From positions 1 to 21,137 of the forward strand of contig CAYHCF010000045.1 of NCBI GenBank assembly GCA_964355075.1: a DNA stretch of 21,137 nucleotides, in the 5' to 3' direction. This stretch comes from B1 sp964355075. GTDB lineage: Bacteria > Bacteroidota > Bacteroidia > UKL13-3. The translations under genes were made by a program, and so were the position numbers. The first letter of the stretch is position 1. Every line of letters starts with the position of its first letter. Positions 14,113-21,137 of this stretch are shown one piece after another. Under the pieces are notes generated by a model, which was not told the DNA's origin, searched no databases, and saw only the letters and a list, made by a program, of their open reading frames with translations.

Positions 14113-14200
14113 GTCAGTTTGAGCGAAGTCGAAAACGCTTATTGCAGGTGCAAATTATTTGTTTTCAAGTGTAATAGGTCTCGACTACGCTCGACCTGAC
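14113..14200. repeat. Long imperfect inverted repeat (intergenic palindrome)
   Basis: GTCAGTTTGAGCGAAGTCGA (14113-14132) pairs with TCGACTACGCTCGACCTGAC (14181-14200) at 17 of 20 positions around a 48-base loop. This resembles the interspersed palindromes seen in Bacteroidota intergenic DNA. In the lpxA-to-ABC transcript it would fold into a large hairpin and could reduce expression of the ABC gene or protect the upstream mRNA. Confidence 0.65.
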
Positions 14201-14218
14201 ATTTCTGCTCAACTCCAC

Positions 14219-15001
14219 TTACTTCCCATTAAATCCTTTCAAAACACCTCGTTCTGAATTACGGATAAAAGCAAGTATTTCATCACGTTCAGGAGTAGCC
14301 TGCATTTCGGCTTCTACAATATCGAGGGCTTTGCCGAGATTGCGGTTATGTACAAAAAGTACTCTGTAAATATTCTGAATTTCATTAATTTTTTCATTAC
14401 TGAATCCACTGCGTCTCAATCCTACAGAGTTTACACCTTCATAAGTCAATGGATATCTTCCGGCCTTTACAAAAGGAGGAACATCTTTACTCACCATACT
14501 TCCACCTTCGATCATTACATTTCTTCCAACCAACCCGAACTGGTGAATGGCTGATAATCCCCCAATGCGGGCGCCATCCTGAATAGTAACGTGACCTGCC
14601 GCCTGAACCCCATTAGCAATTATTACCTGGTTTCCGATAATACAGTCGTGAGCAAGGTGTGTGTAGGCCATGATTAAACAATTACTGCCAACCTGAGTCT
14701 TAAATTTATCCTTGGTTCCCCGGTTAATTGTAACGCATTCTCTGATGGTGGTATTATCGCCAATAATGACCAGGGTTTCTTCGCCATCAAATTTTAAATC
14801 CTGAGGTATGGCCGAAATCACCGCACCCGGAAATATTCTACAGTTCTTTCCAATTCGTGCACCGGGATAAATAGTAACATTTGAACCAATCCAGGTTCCT
14901 TCACCAATCTCTACATCTTTGTGAATGGTTGAAAACGGATCAACCACCACATTGGGAGCCAGCCTGGCCATCGAATCAATATAAGATAAACTCTGTATCA
15001 T
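14219..15001 (-). CDS. lpxA: UDP-N-acetylglucosamine O-acyltransferase
   Basis: The 260-residue enzyme transfers a 3-hydroxyacyl chain from acyl carrier protein to the 3-OH of UDP-GlcNAc, the first step of lipid A synthesis in the cytoplasm. The left-handed beta-helix is visible as hexapeptide repeats (VEIGEGTWIGSNVTIYPGA, and IIGNQVIIANGVQAAGHVTI). The catalytic histidine is H118 in AHDC, matching His125 of E. coli LpxA. GAVISAIPQDLKF and the C-terminal helical tail (from about 200, RRSGFSNEKINEI) are typical. Length is normal. It lies downstream of lpxC-fabZ with a 107-base gap holding a 15-base tandem repeat. Confidence 0.95.
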   Translation of the reverse strand: MIQSLSYIDSMARLAPNVVVDPFSTIHKDVEIGEGTWIGSNVTIYPGARIGKNCRIFPGAVISAIPQDLKFDGEETLVIIGDNTTIRECVTINRGTKDKFKTQVGSNCLIMAYTHLAHDCIIGNQVIIANGVQAAGHVTIQDGARIGGLSAIHQFGLVGRNVMIEGGSMVSKDVPPFVKAGRYPLTYEGVNSVGLRRSGFSNEKINEIQNIYRVLFVHNRNLGKALDIVEAEMQATPERDEILAFIRNSERGVLKGFNGK

Positions 15002-15028
15002 ATTTCTGTTTTCCGTTTGTTATTATTT

Positions 15029-15088
15029 TATAGGTTGTTAGGCTATAGGTTTTTTGGCTGTAGGTTGTTAGGCTGTAGGTTGTTGGGC
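15029..15088. repeat. Four tandem copies of a 15-base unit
   Basis: The units are TATAGGTTGTTAGGC, TATAGGTTTTTTGGC, TGTAGGTTGTTAGGC and TGTAGGTTGTTGGGC, followed by TGTCAACC. They fill most of the gap between lpxC-fabZ and lpxA and end 27 bases ahead of the lpxA start. They are noncoding. Perfect phase and small differences suggest replication slippage. Confidence 0.85.
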
Positions 15089-15108
15089 TGTCAACCATCA
15101 ACTAACTA

Positions 15109-16497
15109 TTAACGTTCTTTAACAACCTGTGCCATTAACTCAGCTTCACATACCAGCTTTTCACCCACAAATGCGCTTCCTTTCATCAGACAAATACCTC
15201 TTCGAATCGGGGCAATTAGATCCAGTCTGAAAATTAAGGTATCCCCCGGTATTACCTTTTCTTTAAACTTGGCATTATCAATTTTCATGAAATAAGTATT
15301 ATACTTTTCGGGATTTTCGACTTTGGATAAAATCAAAACGCCACCCGATTGAGCCATGGCCTCAATAATTAAAACTCCCGGCATTACAGGATTTCCGGGG
15401 AAATGTCCCTGAAAAAACGATTCATTGAAAGTCACGTTTTTTATGGCAATAATATGATTGAGTCCAACTTCCAAAACTTTATCAACCAACAAAAATGGAA
15501 ACCGATGTGGCAACATAGTCTCAATCATGGTGGAAGTGTACAAGGGCGGTTTGTTCGGATCATATTTCGGAACCTTTATCAAACTACGCGTTTTCTTAAT
15601 GATCGCTTTTATCTTTTTTCCAAATGCAATATTGGCAGCATGACCCGGACGAGCAGCCATTATTTGAGCTTTAATAGGAGTCCCGATTAAGGCCAGATCA
15701 CCAATTAAATCGAGTAGTTTATGCCGGGCGGGTTCATTGTGGAAACGAAGATCTACATTGTTTAAAATACCTTCTTTTTTAACCTCCACTTTTGGCTTAT
15801 TAAACATTTTTGCCAGGTAATCCAGTTCATCATCTTCAATAACCCGGTCAACGATTACTATGGCATTGTTTAAATCTCCTCCCCGTATTAACCCATTATT
15901 GTAAAGCAACTCCAGTTCGTGTAAAAAACAAAAGGTACGACAAGATGATATATCTGTTTCAAATTCTTTTAAACTGGTAATAGAAGCATGCTGACTGCCC
16001 AATACCGGCGAATTATAATCTACCATAACGGTTAAGCGGTAGTCGTCTAAAGGCATGGCAATCATTTCAACATTTCGGTCGGCCTCCGTATAATTGATAT
16101 TCTGAGGAATTGAAAAATATTCCCTTTCGGCATCTAACTCCTGAATACCGGCATCTTTCAAAGCTTTAATAAAAAACTGAGAACTACCATCCATAATGGG
16201 AGTTTCGCCACCGTTTATATGGATCAGGCAATTGTCAATCTCAAGTCCTGCCAATGAGGCCATTACATGCTCAACTGTAGCTACTCTTGCCCCATTTTGC
16301 TCAAGGGTTGTTCCACGCGAAGTGTCCACAACATTATCTACATCGGCATCAATATAGGGCTGATCGGGCAAGTCAATTCTTTGAAATTTGATCCCATAAT
16401 TATCTTTTACCGGATTAAACGTCATGGTAACGATTTGCCCGGTATGTAATCCAACACCTTCAACACTAACAGCTTTCCTTATCGTAGTTTGTTTCAT
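15109..16497 (-). CDS. lpxC-fabZ: Bifunctional UDP-3-O-acyl-GlcNAc deacetylase / 3-hydroxyacyl-ACP dehydratase
   Basis: The protein has 462 residues from the ATG at 16497 (MKQTTIRKAV, the conserved LpxC start). The frame extends seven codons further, less plausibly. Residues 1 to about 305 are LpxC, the zinc enzyme for the committed step of lipid A synthesis. Zinc ligands are H77 in EHVMASL, and H259 and D263 in HKLLDLIGD; H286 in PGHAAN is the catalytic histidine. Residues from about 320 are FabZ, with H365 in GHFPGNPVMPG and E379 in EAMAQ, which dehydrates 3-hydroxyacyl-ACP in fatty acid elongation. Both enzymes draw on the 3-hydroxyacyl-ACP pool. This fusion is a known Bacteroidota arrangement. 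It follows lpxD with a 53-base gap in the same transcription unit. Confidence 0.95.
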   Translation of the reverse strand: MKQTTIRKAVSVEGVGLHTGQIVTMTFNPVKDNYGIKFQRIDLPDQPYIDADVDNVVDTSRGTTLEQNGARVATVEHVMASLAGLEIDNCLIHINGGETPIMDGSSQFFIKALKDAGIQELDAEREYFSIPQNINYTEADRNVEMIAMPLDDYRLTVMVDYNSPVLGSQHASITSLKEFETDISSCRTFCFLHELELLYNNGLIRGGDLNNAIVIVDRVIEDDELDYLAKMFNKPKVEVKKEGILNNVDLRFHNEPARHKLLDLIGDLALIGTPIKAQIMAARPGHAANIAFGKKIKAIIKKTRSLIKVPKYDPNKPPLYTSTMIETMLPHRFPFLLVDKVLEVGLNHIIAIKNVTFNESFFQGHFPGNPVMPGVLIIEAMAQSGGVLILSKVENPEKYNTYFMKIDNAKFKEKVIPGDTLIFRLDLIAPIRRGICLMKGSAFVGEKLVCEAELMAQVVKER

Positions 16498-16550
16498 ATT
16501 TTTTTTGCAATAAAACAAATAGTCAGCATTCGCTCCCTATTTATCCTATT

Positions 16551-17588
16551 TTATTGTTTTTTAAGACTCATTATTTCTTTTTCCAGCTCTTCAATTCTTT
16601 TCAATAGTTCGGGCAATTTTCTATATATCGCAGCCGAACGCATCGAATCACGTAATTCCATTACCGGTGTGCCGAACCATTTTTTATTGGGTTCAGCAAT
16701 ACTGGCATTTACCCCACTTTGTCCGCCAAACTGATTTCCTTCGGCAATAACTAAATGTCCGGTAATGGCCACCTGACCGCCAACCACCATATATTTACCC
16801 AGTTTTGTGCTCCCTGCAATTCCTGCCTGACCTGCCATTACAGAATGTTCTCCAATTTCAACATTATGAGCCACCTGAATCAAATTATCCAATTTCACCC
16901 CTTTTCTGATAATGGTTGAACCCATGGTAGCCCGGTCAATGGAACAATTTGAACCTATTTCAACATCATCTTCAATGATAACATTTCCAATTTGCGGAAT
17001 TTTCTTATAGGATTTGTCCGGCAAGGGGGCAAAACCAAAACCATCCGCGCCAATTACCGTTCCGGAATGAATGATGCAATTATCTCCAATTTCACATTCA
17101 TGGTATATTTTAACACCGGAATAAAGGATACAATTCGCACCTATTTTAACATTCATACCCAAAAAAACATGGGGATAAATCTTGGTATGATCACCCAAAA
17201 CAACTCCTGTTGAAAGGTAGGAAGCAAAACCGATATAGGTATGTTTCCCGATTTTTGCCCCGGGATCAACATAACTTGGCTCTTCAATACCTTCCATCTG
17301 GGAAACAGCATTGCTAAATTTATCCAGTATCAAGGTAAACGAAGCATAGGCATCATCCACCATAATAAGCGTGGCAGTAACTGTCTTTGTAGGATTAAAA
17401 CTGCGATTTACCAGCACCACACTTGATTTTGTATTGTAAAGATATTCTTCGTACACACTATTTGACAAAAATGAAAGCGCTCCCGGTTTACCTTCTTCAA
17501 TTTTGGCAACGGTATGTAACATTACCGAAGCATCACCCTTGATGGTTCCATTTAATAAAGTGCTTAATTCACCTGCGCTTATTTGCAT
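16551..17588 (-). CDS. lpxD: UDP-3-O-acylglucosamine N-acyltransferase
   Basis: The 345-residue enzyme adds the N-linked 3-hydroxyacyl chain to UDP-3-O-acyl-glucosamine in the cytoplasm, the third lipid A step. An N-terminal uridine-binding domain (about 1-100, with GALSFLSN and a VLV segment) precedes a left-handed beta-helix (about 105-300). H241 in QVAHNVEIGEH is the expected catalytic histidine. GADGFGFAP (180-188) and SIDRATMGST (217-226) are family signatures. A short C-terminal helix (IEELEKEIMSLKKQ) fits the trimer-stabilising tail. It starts nine bases after the stop of the HD gene, so the two are co-transcribed. Confidence 0.95.
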   Translation of the reverse strand: MQISAGELSTLLNGTIKGDASVMLHTVAKIEEGKPGALSFLSNSVYEEYLYNTKSSVVLVNRSFNPTKTVTATLIMVDDAYASFTLILDKFSNAVSQMEGIEEPSYVDPGAKIGKHTYIGFASYLSTGVVLGDHTKIYPHVFLGMNVKIGANCILYSGVKIYHECEIGDNCIIHSGTVIGADGFGFAPLPDKSYKKIPQIGNVIIEDDVEIGSNCSIDRATMGSTIIRKGVKLDNLIQVAHNVEIGEHSVMAGQAGIAGSTKLGKYMVVGGQVAITGHLVIAEGNQFGGQSGVNASIAEPNKKWFGTPVMELRDSMRSAAIYRKLPELLKRIEELEKEIMSLKKQ

Positions 17589-17597
17589 AGCTAAATA

Positions 17598-18845
17598 TTA
17601 TGGCGTAAAAATAGTATTTTTAGGGTAACACAAAAAAAACTTAGTAACAGGTTTTGCCAGTGCTTCGATATTGTATTGATCGGAAGCTTTGGCTATATCA
17701 ACCAATTCACCCGATTTATATCCGATTTTAATATTGAACCCATCAATATTATAGGCCCTATTTTTTACAGAATCGCTGAAAACAAAATATTTCGCATCCT
17801 CCAAACTGATGTTTTTCTCCTTACAAACCTGCTGCTTTATAGTGTTTATAAGCGTTTCTTTAAAAGGTTGGTTTGAGAATTCTATTTTTGGTAATAACCT
17901 GTCTCTCAGCATCAAACATAATTCTCTCAAAATGAAATCGGTATGGCTGCACCAAACTTTTATGGAAGCCATAATATCGCTGTCATCCAGTTGTGTGTAT
18001 GCATCTATTCCATTTGGATCGGCAAAAAAATTAGACTGGTCGGGTTGCCGGTTCAGGAAGTAATTGAATGCCGGCGTTGCGAATAAGGGTTCGCCTCTGG
18101 AAGCAAGAAAATAGGCTCTTTCTATTATTTTCACTAAAATACTTTCGGCAGCTACAACGGTTTTATGTAAATATACCTGCCAGTACATGAGTCTCCTTGC
18201 GATCAAAAACTTTTCGATGCTGTAAATTCCCTTCTCATCTACCACCAGCTCATCATTACTCACATTCAGCATATTAATTATCCTATCCTGCCCAACAACG
18301 CCTTCCTGAACACCGCTGTAAAAACTATCGCGGCGAAGGTAATCGAGTCTGTCCATATCTAACTGGCTGCTAACCAATTGGTGCAAAAAATGCTTTTTGT
18401 ATTGATCTGTAAAAATCTGTATGCATAAATCCAGGCGACCATCCATATCCCGGTTAATCTGATGCATGAGTTGCAAAGAAATTTTTTCGTGTTCAAGCCC
18501 TTTGATCAATATATTTTCGAGCGTGTGCGAAAAAGGACCATGACCGATATCATGAAGTAAAATTGCCGCGTAAACCGCTTCCTTTTCCGCTTGAGAAATT
18601 TCAATGCCTTTTTGTTCGAGGGTACTAACTGCTTGTTGCATCAGACTCATGGCTCCAATTACATGCTGAAAACGAGTATGTTGAGCACCGGGATACACAT
18701 AATTTGATAAACCTAACTGACCTATTCTCCTTAATCGTTGAAAAAAAGGATGCGCAATGATATCATATACCAGATCGCAGGGAATACTTATAAATCCATA
18801 AACAGGATCATTAAAATTCTTTAGTTTGTTAACTTTCACAATCAA
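17598..18845 (-). CDS. HD-domain phosphohydrolase (SAMHD1/dGTPase-like)
   Basis: The protein has up to 415 residues. It has the metal-binding set of the HD superfamily: H61 in HTRFQHVIG, H98-D99 in ILLHDIGHGPFSHTLE, and the later aspartates of LDMDRLDYLRRDS (162-174). FQRLRRIGQLG (35-45) and YPGAQHTRF are typical of the SAMHD1-like branch, which hydrolyses nucleoside triphosphates or related phosphoesters. The substrate here is unproven. No ATG is available at the start; either TTG at 18845 or GTG at 18839 (giving MKVNKLK) must be used, and the GTG looks slightly better. It leads the unit HD-lpxD-lpxC/fabZ-lpxA-ABC, with only nine bases before lpxD. A TATCTTTG -7 element and a palindrome lie upstream. 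Confidence 0.9.
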   Translation of the reverse strand: MIVKVNKLKNFNDPVYGFISIPCDLVYDIIAHPFFQRLRRIGQLGLSNYVYPGAQHTRFQHVIGAMSLMQQAVSTLEQKGIEISQAEKEAVYAAILLHDIGHGPFSHTLENILIKGLEHEKISLQLMHQINRDMDGRLDLCIQIFTDQYKKHFLHQLVSSQLDMDRLDYLRRDSFYSGVQEGVVGQDRIINMLNVSNDELVVDEKGIYSIEKFLIARRLMYWQVYLHKTVVAAESILVKIIERAYFLASRGEPLFATPAFNYFLNRQPDQSNFFADPNGIDAYTQLDDSDIMASIKVWCSHTDFILRELCLMLRDRLLPKIEFSNQPFKETLINTIKQQVCKEKNISLEDAKYFVFSDSVKNRAYNIDGFNIKIGYKSGELVDIAKASDQYNIEALAKPVTKFFLCYPKNTIFTP

Positions 18846-18868
18846 TTTGAAAAGATAGCGTTAAAAGG

Positions 18869-18895
18869 CAAAGATAAGATTTACCGCCGGTAAAT
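18869..18895 (-). promoter_or_regulatory. -7 element plus palindrome ahead of the HD-lpx unit
   Basis: The minus strand reads TATCTTTG at 18876-18869, a match to TAnnTTTG. Directly upstream, ATTTACC (18879-18885) and GGTAAAT (18889-18895) form a perfect inverted repeat around GCC. It occupies the spacer between the -7 and the expected -33 region in the gap shared with porX. It is a candidate operator; the regulator is unknown. Confidence 0.45.
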
Positions 18896-18940
18896 TTATT
18901 TTGCTTATTTTGGCTGAAATTAAAATGTAATTTATAAAAT

Positions 18941-20494
18941 ATGAATGTAAGTATTCTTTGGGCTGACGATGAAATTGATTTGTTAAAACCCCATATTCTT
19001 TTCTTAACCAATAAAGGTTATGCGGTTGATAAGGTAAGCAATGGGATTGATGCCCTGGAGCAGGTAAAGGTGAAGAAATATGATGTGATATTTTTGGATG
19101 AGAATATGCCCGGAATCAGTGGTATTGAAACCTTGTCACAGATTAAGTCCATGCAACCGGAAGTTCCGGTGATTATGATTACCAAAAGTGAAGAAGAACA
19201 TATTATGGAAGACGCGATCGGCAACCAGATTGCCGATTATTTAATAAAACCGGTAAATAGTCTGCAAATTTTGCATTCTCTTAAAAAGATTTTAGACGGA
19301 AAACAATTGGTAACCGAAAAAACTGCTCAAAACTATCAGCAGGAATTCAGGCAATTGAGCATAGAAATGATGGATGTGAACAATTTTGAAGGTTGGGTTC
19401 AAATGTACCGCAAATTGGTTTACTGGGAATTAGAGTTGGCCAAATCAGGTGAAACTGGTATGGATGAAATACTTGCCATGCAAAAAAGAGATGCCAATAA
19501 CTCCTGGGTAAAGTATGTAAAAGACAATTTCGTAAACTTCCTTAAAAAACCGGATACCAAAACGCCGCTGATGAGTCATACGGTTTTGAACAAGTATTTA
19601 CCTCCCTGTTTAAAAGATGAAACACCTACTTTTTTAATATTGATTGATAATTTCAGGTATGATCAATGGAAGGTTCTTCAAAATCAGTTTTCAGAATATT
19701 TTAATGTAATTCTGGATGAGGTTTATCTAACCATTTTACCTACCACCACCCATTATGCCCGTAACAGCTTTTTTTCAGGCATGTTGCCAAGTGAAATTGA
19801 AAAGATATATCCAAACTTATGGGTAAATGAAGAGGAAGATGAAGGTAAAAATGCCCATGAAGAAGATTTAATGGGAAGGCATTTGCAGCGATTGGGTTAC
19901 AAAGAAAATTTTTCCTACAACAAAATTACCAACCTCAATGCCGGCAAGAACCTAGTGGAGCAAATTCCGAATTTATTTCATAATCCCTTTAATGTAATTG
20001 TATATAATTTCGTAGATATGCTAAGCCATGCCCGAACCGAAATGAATGTTATGAAGGAGTTGGCCGAAGACGAAGCTGCTTACCGGAGCATCACGGCAAG
20101 CTGGTTTGAGCACTCCCCTTTGCTGGAAGCCATAAAAAAAATTGCAAGCAAAAAAAGCCGTATTATTTTAACGACCGACCATGGCTCGATTCGGGTAAGC
20201 AATCCCGTTAAAATTATTGGCGACCGCAATACAAGCACCAACCTGCGCTACAAGCAGGGAAGAAACTTAAATTACAATGAAAAAGAATTGTTTGCCATTA
20301 AAAACCCGGCTGATATCTTTTTACCCAAACAAAACATAAGTACCAGCTACGTTTTTGCCACTGGCGAAGATTTTATGGTTTATCCGAACAATTACAATTA
20401 CCATGTAAATATGTACACCAATTCTTTTCAACACGGTGGAATCAGCATGGAGGAAATGATCGTTCCATTTGTCATACTGGAATCGAAATTGTAG
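18941..20494 (+). CDS. porX: PorX-like response regulator with PglZ phosphatase-like effector domain
   Basis: The 517-residue protein starts with a receiver domain (1 to about 120). It has the acidic pair D9-D10, phospho-acceptor D53 in LDENMPG, T81 and K103. A helical linker (about 125-225) leads to a PglZ domain of the alkaline phosphatase superfamily. Metal and catalytic residues are likely D236 in LIDNFRYDQW, the threonines of PTTTHYARN (267-275), D359/H363 in NFVDMLSHAR, D413-H414 in TTDHGS and H498 in FQHGG. In Porphyromonas gingivalis PorX pairs with the PorY kinase and controls T9SS genes, and its effector domain has phosphodiesterase activity. The two T9SS cargo genes in this window fit that context. 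It is divergent from the HD gene, and no kinase gene is adjacent. Confidence 0.9.
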   Translation: MNVSILWADDEIDLLKPHILFLTNKGYAVDKVSNGIDALEQVKVKKYDVIFLDENMPGISGIETLSQIKSMQPEVPVIMITKSEEEHIMEDAIGNQIADYLIKPVNSLQILHSLKKILDGKQLVTEKTAQNYQQEFRQLSIEMMDVNNFEGWVQMYRKLVYWELELAKSGETGMDEILAMQKRDANNSWVKYVKDNFVNFLKKPDTKTPLMSHTVLNKYLPPCLKDETPTFLILIDNFRYDQWKVLQNQFSEYFNVILDEVYLTILPTTTHYARNSFFSGMLPSEIEKIYPNLWVNEEEDEGKNAHEEDLMGRHLQRLGYKENFSYNKITNLNAGKNLVEQIPNLFHNPFNVIVYNFVDMLSHARTEMNVMKELAEDEAAYRSITASWFEHSPLLEAIKKIASKKSRIILTTDHGSIRVSNPVKIIGDRNTSTNLRYKQGRNLNYNEKELFAIKNPADIFLPKQNISTSYVFATGEDFMVYPNNYNYHVNMYTNSFQHGGISMEEMIVPFVILESKL

Positions 20495-20627
20495 TGATAA
20501 TCGGCCCTTCTACAGGCTCATAGGCCGAAAAATGTACCACTTCATCGTCCACCGAAACGAATATAAACTTCGGAAACTAATGCGCCAAATTCAACATCTA
20601 ACGGTTCTTTTATCAATCCTATTTTTC
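20495..20627. other. Intergenic gap between convergent porX and fic
   Basis: TCGGCC (20501-20506) and GGCCGA (20523-20528) form a six-base stem with a 16-base loop followed by AAAA. This could help terminate transcription but is weak. Short open frames on the minus strand read like protein in two different frames, one ending VSEVYIRFGGR, but I cannot assign them. They may be relics. Confidence 0.3.
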
Positions 20628-21137
20628 TTATTCCTCGTAATAATATGAGTAATCAATCCCTTTCATAAACATTTCGCGGTCGCTTATTTTGGTGGTGAGC
20701 GATTTATCCAAAAATGATTTTAGAACACTACTTTTGGTTGGACTTAGCATCATTGCGTTCATGTAATCTCGCTTACTTATTTTACTCCAATCAACGCAAT
20801 TTTTGAGGCGTTTTTTTAGTATCAAATCCAACCATATTCTGGTGCTTCTGCCATTACCTTCCATAAAAGGGTGCGCAATATTCATATCTACATATTTGTT
20901 TACGATTTCGTCAAATGTGGTTTCGGGCATTGCTTCTATTTGCTTTAATGTGTCGCCTAAAAAGCGTGATATGGCAAATTGAAAACCACCTTTTGAAATA
21001 TTTTTTTGCCTGATTTGTCCCGCAAAATCATACAATCCGCCAAACAAATAAGCGTGTATTTGTTGCAATCCTTTAGTTGTACCAACTTCTATGCTGTTGA
21101 TAAAAGAACTTTCAAACAATGCATATGCTTTTGTTTT
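20628..21137 (-). CDS. fic: Fic-domain protein adenylyltransferase, class III-like (5' end outside window)
   Basis: The frame runs off the right edge, so the N-terminus is missing; related proteins suggest some 20-30 residues lie beyond. Numbering here takes the TTG at 21119 as residue 1, though the frame continues upstream (KTKAYALFESSF). The Fic motif is HPFMEGNGRSTR (83-94), whose histidine activates the target hydroxyl for AMP transfer from ATP. The flap region is GQIRQKNISKGGFQF. The last six residues are SYYYEE (158-163), matching the class III inhibitory pattern SxxxE(G/N) seen in the Neisseria meningitidis Fic protein, with E where G is usual. Such proteins restrain themselves through this C-terminal helix. 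There is no separate antitoxin gene downstream; upstream cannot be seen. Confidence 0.85.
   Translation of the reverse strand, partial: KTKAYALFESSFINSIEVGTTKGLQQIHAYLFGGLYDFAGQIRQKNISKGGFQFAISRFLGDTLKQIEAMPETTFDEIVNKYVDMNIAHPFMEGNGRSTRIWLDLILKKRLKNCVDWSKISKRDYMNAMMLSPTKSSVLKSFLDKSLTTKISDREMFMKGIDYSYYYEE

Noticed and set aside
14039..15088. CRISPR array suggested by the short repeats
   Set aside because: Units are 6-15 bases with no unique spacers of regular length and no cas genes; these are simple tandem repeats.
20580..20648. 22-codon plus-strand hydrophobic peptide (MRQIQHLTVLLSILFF...)
   Set aside because: It overlaps the 3' end of fic on the opposite strand and has no visible ribosome site or promoter; hydrophobicity follows from antisense AT-rich DNA.

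Overview
The window is AT-rich chromosomal DNA from a member of the Bacteroidota, genus not determinable from the sequence alone. Several things point to this phylum. Two large secreted proteins end in type IX secretion (T9SS) sorting domains, there is a PorX-type response regulator, and lpxC is fused to fabZ. Promoters of the Bacteroidota form (TTTG, about 19 bases, then TAnnTTTG) lie ahead of several genes.

Left end (1-1980): a compact cargo element on the minus strand, hipB-hipS-hipT, a three-gene HipBST-type toxin-antitoxin module. It is bounded by two identical 18-base direct repeats that read as the 3' end of a tRNA-Ser (last two T-loop bases, T-stem strand, acceptor strand, discriminator G, CCA). 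The left copy starts exactly at the window edge, so the tRNA body would lie outside. No integrase is present between the repeats. Three evenly spaced inverted repeats (centres about 40 bases apart) cover the hipB promoter and look like autoregulatory operators.

2000-8950: two large T9SS cargo genes pointing at each other. One is a GH18 chitinase-like protein with a LamG-like domain and a 14-residue tandem repeat. The other is a 1155-residue protein related to peptide-N-glycosidase F, with a LamG-like domain inserted in it. Between them lies decayed DNA holding a recognisable remnant of an AAA+ ATPase. A second unexplained gene fragment lies just left of the chitinase gene.

8950-12300: yebC is followed directly (no intervening base) by a fused GNAT acetyltransferase/carbon-nitrogen hydrolase. 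A convergent gene then encodes a membrane-anchored coiled-coil protein of unknown role.

12300-18850: a lipid A block. On the minus strand the order is HD-domain phosphohydrolase, lpxD, lpxC-fabZ, lpxA and an ABC ATPase, probably one transcription unit. lpxB faces it tail-to-tail with a 35-base overlap. Together these genes supply the UDP-GlcNAc acylation, deacetylation, second acylation and disaccharide synthesis steps (LpxH is not in the window). Two intergenic gaps carry short-repeat arrays (TACGAA units; a 15-base unit) and a long inverted repeat.

Right end: a porX-like gene (receiver plus PglZ domain), divergent from the HD gene across a perfect palindrome. It is followed by a convergent Fic adenylyltransferase gene cut by the window edge, which carries a class III-type C-terminal inhibitory motif. 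PorX in this phylum regulates T9SS, which is the export route of the two large secreted proteins here.
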